From NCBI GenBank assembly GCA_007644065.1, contig VJWN01000010.1:558001-622000 (forward strand): a stretch of 64,000 nucleotides of DNA, in the 5' to 3' direction. Below the pieces are notes generated by a model, which was given only the letters and a program-made list of their open reading frames with translations, had not been told where the DNA came from and made no database searches. The stretch comes from Margaritispora aquatica. Its lineage: Eukaryota; Ascomycota; Leotiomycetes; Helotiales; Discinellaceae. A program made the translations under genes and the position numbers. Shown in pieces: positions 59,058 to 64,000 of this stretch. The first letter of the stretch is position 1. The number at the start of each line of letters is the position of its first letter.

Positions 59058-62000
59058 ATGACTCGAAGGATAGAGCGGGCAATCATTTTCTTTTACCACC
59101 CCGTGTTGTTTATAAACCTACTGTGCAATAGTCGAAAGTGCTTTCCAAGTTACATTGATTTAACTTCGTATTGGTGAATGATATCACTTGCTTTTGGTGT
59201 ACCATGCACTAAGCAAGGAATGCGCGAGCACTCATACTCGACTTCTGCCTTCCCAGACACGATTACCATTCTAAGACAGCGGCTTAACTGCGCGAGTGCC
59301 AGATTCTGGTGTTTTGATCATTGTTGTAACTAGCAAGTTTCTAGCACATCAGCACACTAACCTTGGTCTTCTTCTTCACTGCCTTCAATACAGCAGAAGT
59401 GACAATGGTAATAGGGATGATTTGCATGAATGTGTCCAATCTGAAGTGAGCATATCCGAAGCAATACCGGAAGTCTTAAAAACCCATGACTTGTTGGGGC
59501 TCTTGTTTCCTAGGAAAATATGTGATATAGGTTTCCATTGATATGAAATCTGCAGCGCAAACTACCTATACGGTAAATTTGTGCACAACAAAGGTCTATC
59601 AATTTCTCTATTATGATAAGGTTCATAAGCCACGTGGGGGTTGTTCTGTGCAGTGAAACGAAGCAATCGCATCAAGATACTTGCCTCCACTGGTCGCATT
59701 CTGTTCATTGAATTAGTTTGAAGTTAAGTTTAGTCACTCTTAACCTATGTCGAAATGTCAAGCCAGCCATATTCAGCAACGAGAGGGGATTGAAACGATG
59801 GGGAGGTTACATAGCTCAATGCACTTATATTGGAGAGAAAGCTATGAAATGTAACAACGCAATCCTCTAGTATCGATGCTCGATCAGACACTGTTTCGAC
59901 TTCTGACGCTCATTCCAAAGGTCCCAAGTAAATGGCTTTACCCTTCACCTCTCTCTGCAGCTTCAATTAAGGAGAATCAACACGACTTTCTTAGTTAAGC
60001 CAGTCTATTGGATAGCCAACAGACTTGTGGGTGGAATGCCACAGGCAACCTACCCCTAAGTCGTCAGCGCAAACCAAGGACTGCTCATCAGCCCACGCCT
60101 CACCATCGGGAGCCCATGCCAGGCGCAAATTTCGCAAGGCATTATTGCCATATTTTCCAAGTCTAACTTTCCAAGTCACATTCGACTACCGACACCACAT
60201 TTCGTCTGTAAATAGCCGTAAGCCAGTATCTGGTTAGTAAAACCATTGGCTTGCCTTCAAATATCTGGTCTCCTCTTTACTAAGAACGATGACCTCGCAC
60301 TTGTCAGGCAGCAGGGTCGATATGGTATTCAAGGACGGCACAACTGACTCAACTCCTTTCCATAGGTTAGGGAATTTTAGTGTTTAGCAGAGACATCTGA
60401 GTTAAGAGCCAAAAGCTTATATCCTGCGCCTGTGTCATACCCGCGACGAAACCAGGGTTGTGGAGATAGAACTCAATGTTCTGATGGCTCCATAGGCTCC
60501 AGACTATAACACTGGTGCTTTGTCATATGGATAGACTCTGGTCAAAAGCCCATCTTCCTTAGCATCAAGCCAAAGAGTTTTAGAGGATGGGATGATTCAC
60601 AATGGATAAGTTTGAAGGGCGTTTGCCATCGCATGTCTAATTACTTAAGGCCGCTGAGATAACGATATATCGCAAAGGCCTCTCTTGAAGGGGCATACAG
60701 GGGCATGCATGGTATTCTCAAAGCTCGCATGGTAGTTTGAAGGCGTATGTCTTGCCCACCGTCTCTCCATCAGAAGCCTGCGTTTCTGTGTTTCTTAGAG
60801 TTGTAGACTGATCCGTATTCTTCACCGGCCACTTCGCTCGCAGACTTGCACGTTGAGAGAAGGCTGAGAAAGTCCTGTAGGACATACGATGGAGGTTCTA
60901 CTATTCTTGATACCATGACGACATGAGACCTAATGCTGAGTACGCCATGCTTCTACTGCAATAATACTAGAAGTAATTCGCGGCAATCAACATATAGAGC
61001 ATAATCGAGTTTGGTAACGTACAATTTGCTGCTAAAGTTCGGCGAAAACTTAGACGAGCTAGGAAATGATGAGGGTATGTTCGAATTGTAGACTAGCGTT
61101 TCTCTTATTGTATCGGGTTGAGACGTTGATAAGCTGTGAATCCAATGTAGGCTACGAGAGCAATTGAGGATATATTGAGGTTTTCGCTTAAGCGAAATGA
61201 AAATAGGTAGCATGTTCTCTAAACACCCCGAACTAACGTTAGCTAGCCCAGAGCCTTCTATGGGCAATTGACATTGTGAAAAATTGAAGACTACACAGCA
61301 AATTGTTTCCGGGATATGACCTTTTCATTCTACGGCTCCTGACCTGAGTCTTGAGTCGATTACTCGACGGAGTTGAATTTTCCTCGTAGCCGGAGCATAA
61401 TCTTATACTTATCAGCTCCAAAATTATGAAGTTGAATGTCGAGCATGATAACATATCAGGCTAATGAACTCTAAAAAAAAAAAAACTCATTGGTGGTGAT
61501 GTTAGGGTCTTAGTAATAGCTATACTCGTGAAGTGTGCTAATAAGGCTTTCTGATTCGGGTATTGTCACAAAGTGATCGAGGCACTGTTTGCTCAATTGA
61601 GTGCATTCCAGCTGCTCGCACAGTGGCGCTAAAAATCCGAGCCTGCACAACAAAACAGAAGCAACCACAGTGCTTACGAGGATTAAGCCCTTGCATATAA
61701 GCTTGCAGCCTAACATAGGATCAGAAGCATTGTCGAAATAGAGACCGAAAGAAACCAGGAAATATACAGACAGGGCTGCTTATGAGAAGAGTAAGGAAAG
61801 TCCGAAGGGGTGTAATGTGAGAATTTTCATCAGTTGCCTCTTTGTCCCTCATCCTGAACAGATTCATATTTCGTCGTGGGATGGTTAGAATTGAAAGAAG
61901 CAAAGATAGACCAAAAGAAATTTGACTTCTCGTTTCCCCTGAAATTTGCTGAGCCACATTGATACGTTATGGTCGCCAGTTTGCTAACGATACAAGCCTC

Positions 62001-62623
62001 TTTCCGTCAAGCTAGAATAGACACATCTGAAATACAATGCACTCATGTGTATTCTTGGAATGTGCGTACGTATACTGGAATGCTCTCAATAAATAAGCAT
62101 GATCATGATGACATGATGTCACGCCCCAACTCTGAAATGTGGACGGAGCTTCAAAAGTGGACATTCCGCCCCCTATTCTTGGATTCGCAATCCACTTTAC
62201 CACTTCCAACTCCAAACTCTGCCGAAAATCGCCACAGGTCTTTCCACCCTCCTGCTACTTTCAAAAGCGGCATCGGGGTCGTGAAGGCTGTCAATTCGAG
62301 TTAAACTCTAACCCGATATCCGTAAATGTACCTACTAACAAAGCGGAAACACTTGATGGCCCATATTTTAGGGCCGGCAAGCCACGATTTATGGATGTTG
62401 CGTCTTGACGGCAGCGATTGAGTTGCGCGTCCTATGCGTGGAGCACTCTTTGAAATATGGAGTCCTGACGTATGGTTAATTGTTTTTGAGCTGAAGCTGC
62501 TGGGGATGTCAACCTTTTGAGATGTATATCTAGGGCTGAGGTCTCCCCCTAGCCATTCTCTTTCTATCTAAACTTCCTCGTATAACAACTTCCGCCCAAG
62601 CATAATCAATCTCAAACTTCATC
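59058..62623. other. Intergenic region downstream of atp4, no supported gene
   Basis: 3.6 kb. Short frames without domains are scattered on both strands. On the minus strand, fragments between about 60000 and 60800 read like pieces of protein broken by stops and frame changes (for example NNALRNLRLAWAPDGEAWAD at 59991-60179). They may be a decayed gene, but I could not assemble or identify it. A run of 13 A occurs near 61473-61485. Confidence 0.45.
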
Positions 62624-63232
62624 ATGGGAATCATCGGAAAGATCGTTCATAAGGTCGAGGAGCGCCGTGAACACAAGAACCATGAAGGGAATGGATATCA
62701 AAATGTGCCTGGTTTGGCTTCTATATACTCTTCAACTCATACTAACATTGGATAGAACGGTCCTCCACCCCAACAGAACCACTCAGGCGGTATAGGAGGC
62801 CCTTCACAACATATCAGTGGTCCCCAACACGGCAACGGAGTAAGTTTCGGCGGTCTTTTGGGCAAGCACTATGGCTCACATCATGACAAGGGACCTCAGC
62901 AAGGCTTTGGAGGACCTCAAAGTAGTCAGGGAGGATTCGGTGGGCCGGGCCAACATCAAGGAGGTGGTTTCGGTGGACACGAGGGACACCATGGAGGAGG
63001 TGGTGGACAGGGCTTTGGTGGTCCGGGTGGACATCAGGGAGGAGGAGGAGGATTGGGAGGCCAACAAGGAGGTCACTTCGGCAGTCCAGGGGGTAGAATG
63101 GGTGGATCAGGATTTGGAGGAAATGAGGGACATCACGGGGGTGGAGGTTTTGGTGGACAAGGAGGCCCTCATGGAGGCGGTGGGCCAGGAGGTCAACATG
63201 GAGGTACAGGAGGGCCTGGTGGCAGATGGTAG
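62624..63232 (+). CDS. Glycine-rich low-complexity protein
   Basis: Predicted 185 residues in exons 62624-62704 and 62756-63232. The 51-nt intron has a weak donor (AAT|GTGCCT) but a good branch (CTAAC) and acceptor (GATAG), and it is the only choice I found that keeps frame. The N-terminus is a charged helix (MGIIGKIVHKVEERREHKN). The rest is about 45 percent glycine with imperfect GGFGG, GGHxGGG and GGxQGG units, plus frequent H, Q and P. No signal peptide or RNA-recognition motif is present. Such proteins in filamentous fungi are poorly characterised. The bias of the second exon could inflate the open frame, but it begins after a clear leader and ATG and ends cleanly at GGRW. Confidence 0.7.
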
Positions 63233-63803
63233 TTCTCTTTGTTATGATATCCCTTGGGTTGGCGTTAAGTGTTATACCTGGCTAACCTAGACTTGAGAAC
63301 AAAATTCAATCACAAATTATTCTACTGAACAGTTGAATGAGTAGATACCTCCTTTCAGATACAGGCAGGATTCCGGCAAGAGGTGCTGAGGGATGATAGA
63401 GAGAGTGAAGACGACTAAGAGGGTGCCTAATGTAAATGGAAAAATTGAAATTATGCACATGTGATATTCTCGCTTACTGAATGACAGGTCGTGACCCGAA
63501 ACCTCAACCTATTTCAAGCTTTGTAGTTATGTCTTAGAACAATATCTGCAGTATTTTCTTATTCATCAAACCAACACATTCCGATCTTTATCATTATGAG
63601 CGAATATGAAGGTTTTTCCTCATAGCTCCATGTTCCAACCGACTACATGAGCAAGTTGCTGCAATTCAGCCTAGTAACTTCTGTCAAATAAACACCCTGA
63701 CAACATCGACCATCTGACACGTTGAATTCACCGCTCTGTGAGGCCCAACAATCCAATTCAGTGTCGTGTAATAATATGATGCCCAGAATGTCTTGCAAAT
63801 AGC
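63233..63803. other. Convergent 3' intergenic region
   Basis: 571 bp between the stops of the glycine-rich protein gene (+) and the right-edge gene (-). No gene or structure was recognised. Confidence 0.55.
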
Positions 63804-64000
63804 TCATCTATAAAGCGGCTTACTATCATGCACCGGTGGAACAACAGCATCATCTAAATACTGTTCTACATACATCCTATCCTTTCCATCAAAACCTATC
63901 TCTGTGGGTGTGTAATAACCTGGACTAATTGTCGTCTGCGCAACATTTGAGATGAGATCCAAGGAAATGCTCATAGATGACAATATTCCAGGACCTGGCG
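63804..64000 (-). CDS. 3' end of a gene entering from the right edge
   Basis: On the minus strand the frame is open from the window edge for 64 codons to TGA at 63806-63804. The composition is protein-like: GILSSMSISLDLISNVAQTT, then SPGYYTPTEIGFDGKDRMYV, EQYLDDAVVPPVHDSKPLYR, end. I do not recognise the family. The start and most of the gene lie outside the window. It could still be an intron-containing end, but no splice donor spoils the reading. Confidence 0.5.
   Translation of the reverse strand, partial: PGPGILSSMSISLDLISNVAQTTISPGYYTPTEIGFDGKDRMYVEQYLDDAVVPPVHDSKPLYR

Noticed and set aside
1..64000. CRISPR array, biosynthetic cluster or integrated virus
   Set aside because: No regularly spaced identical repeats, no core biosynthetic enzyme grouping, and no viral replication or capsid gene were seen; gene content is ordinary for a fungal chromosome.

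Overview
The window comes from a filamentous ascomycete (Pezizomycotina), most likely a leotiomycete close to the Sclerotiniaceae. This rests on gene content and architecture: small GT-AG introns (mostly 47-75 nt) with CTAAC/CTGAT-like branch sites, no operons, genes on both strands, moderately AT-rich DNA, and a set of core eukaryotic genes with filamentous-fungal features. The species is an inference; no marker in the window fixes it. All gene models were spliced by hand, and reading frame was checked across every junction.

Layout, left to right. Positions 1-2239 hold the 5' part of an unrecognised minus-strand gene that runs off the left edge. 4392-5693 (-) is a WD40 protein, divergent from the replisome hub Ctf4/Mcl1 (5935-8557, +). 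8558-11805 is AT-rich DNA with a 2.7 kb core lacking ORFs in all six frames, which looks like a degraded (RIP-like) repeat. A GMC alcohol oxidase without the usual peroxisomal tail follows (11806-13770, -), then a large KDM4-type JmjN/JmjC/ePHD histone demethylase (15231-19891, -). 19892-24833 is gene-poor and ends in a degenerate tandem array of about 78-bp units, just upstream of a 2EXR-domain protein (24834-26195, +).

26803-38293 is dense with housekeeping genes: Mps1 spindle-checkpoint kinase (-), a GDSL/SGNH esterase (+), COP9 signalosome subunit 4 (-), TFIIF beta subunit (-), and a five-finger CCCH protein of the ZC3H3/Red5 type (+). 38294-47766 is a 9.5 kb gene-poor stretch leading to a bZIP transcription factor (47767-49687, +). 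The bZIP has two 40-codon upstream ORFs and an internal hydrophobic segment. 49688-53629 is low-complexity non-coding DNA. Then come a six-exon Sel1-repeat protein (53630-55485, -), the ribosome-biogenesis factor Noc4 (56232-57953, -) divergent from mitochondrial ATP synthase subunit 4 (58146-59057, +), 3.6 kb of non-coding DNA, a glycine-rich protein (62624-63232, +), and the 3' end of a gene entering from the right edge (63804-64000, -).

The genes are not a pathway or a biosynthetic cluster. Most act independently in chromosome replication and segregation (Ctf4, Mps1), chromatin and transcription (KDM4, TFIIF beta, bZIP), RNA surveillance (CCCH protein), protein turnover (CSN4), ribosome assembly (Noc4) and energy metabolism (ATP4, alcohol oxidase). 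The least explained parts are the tandem array at 24 kb, the ORF-free region at 9-11.7 kb, the large bZIP upstream region, and several odd splice structures.
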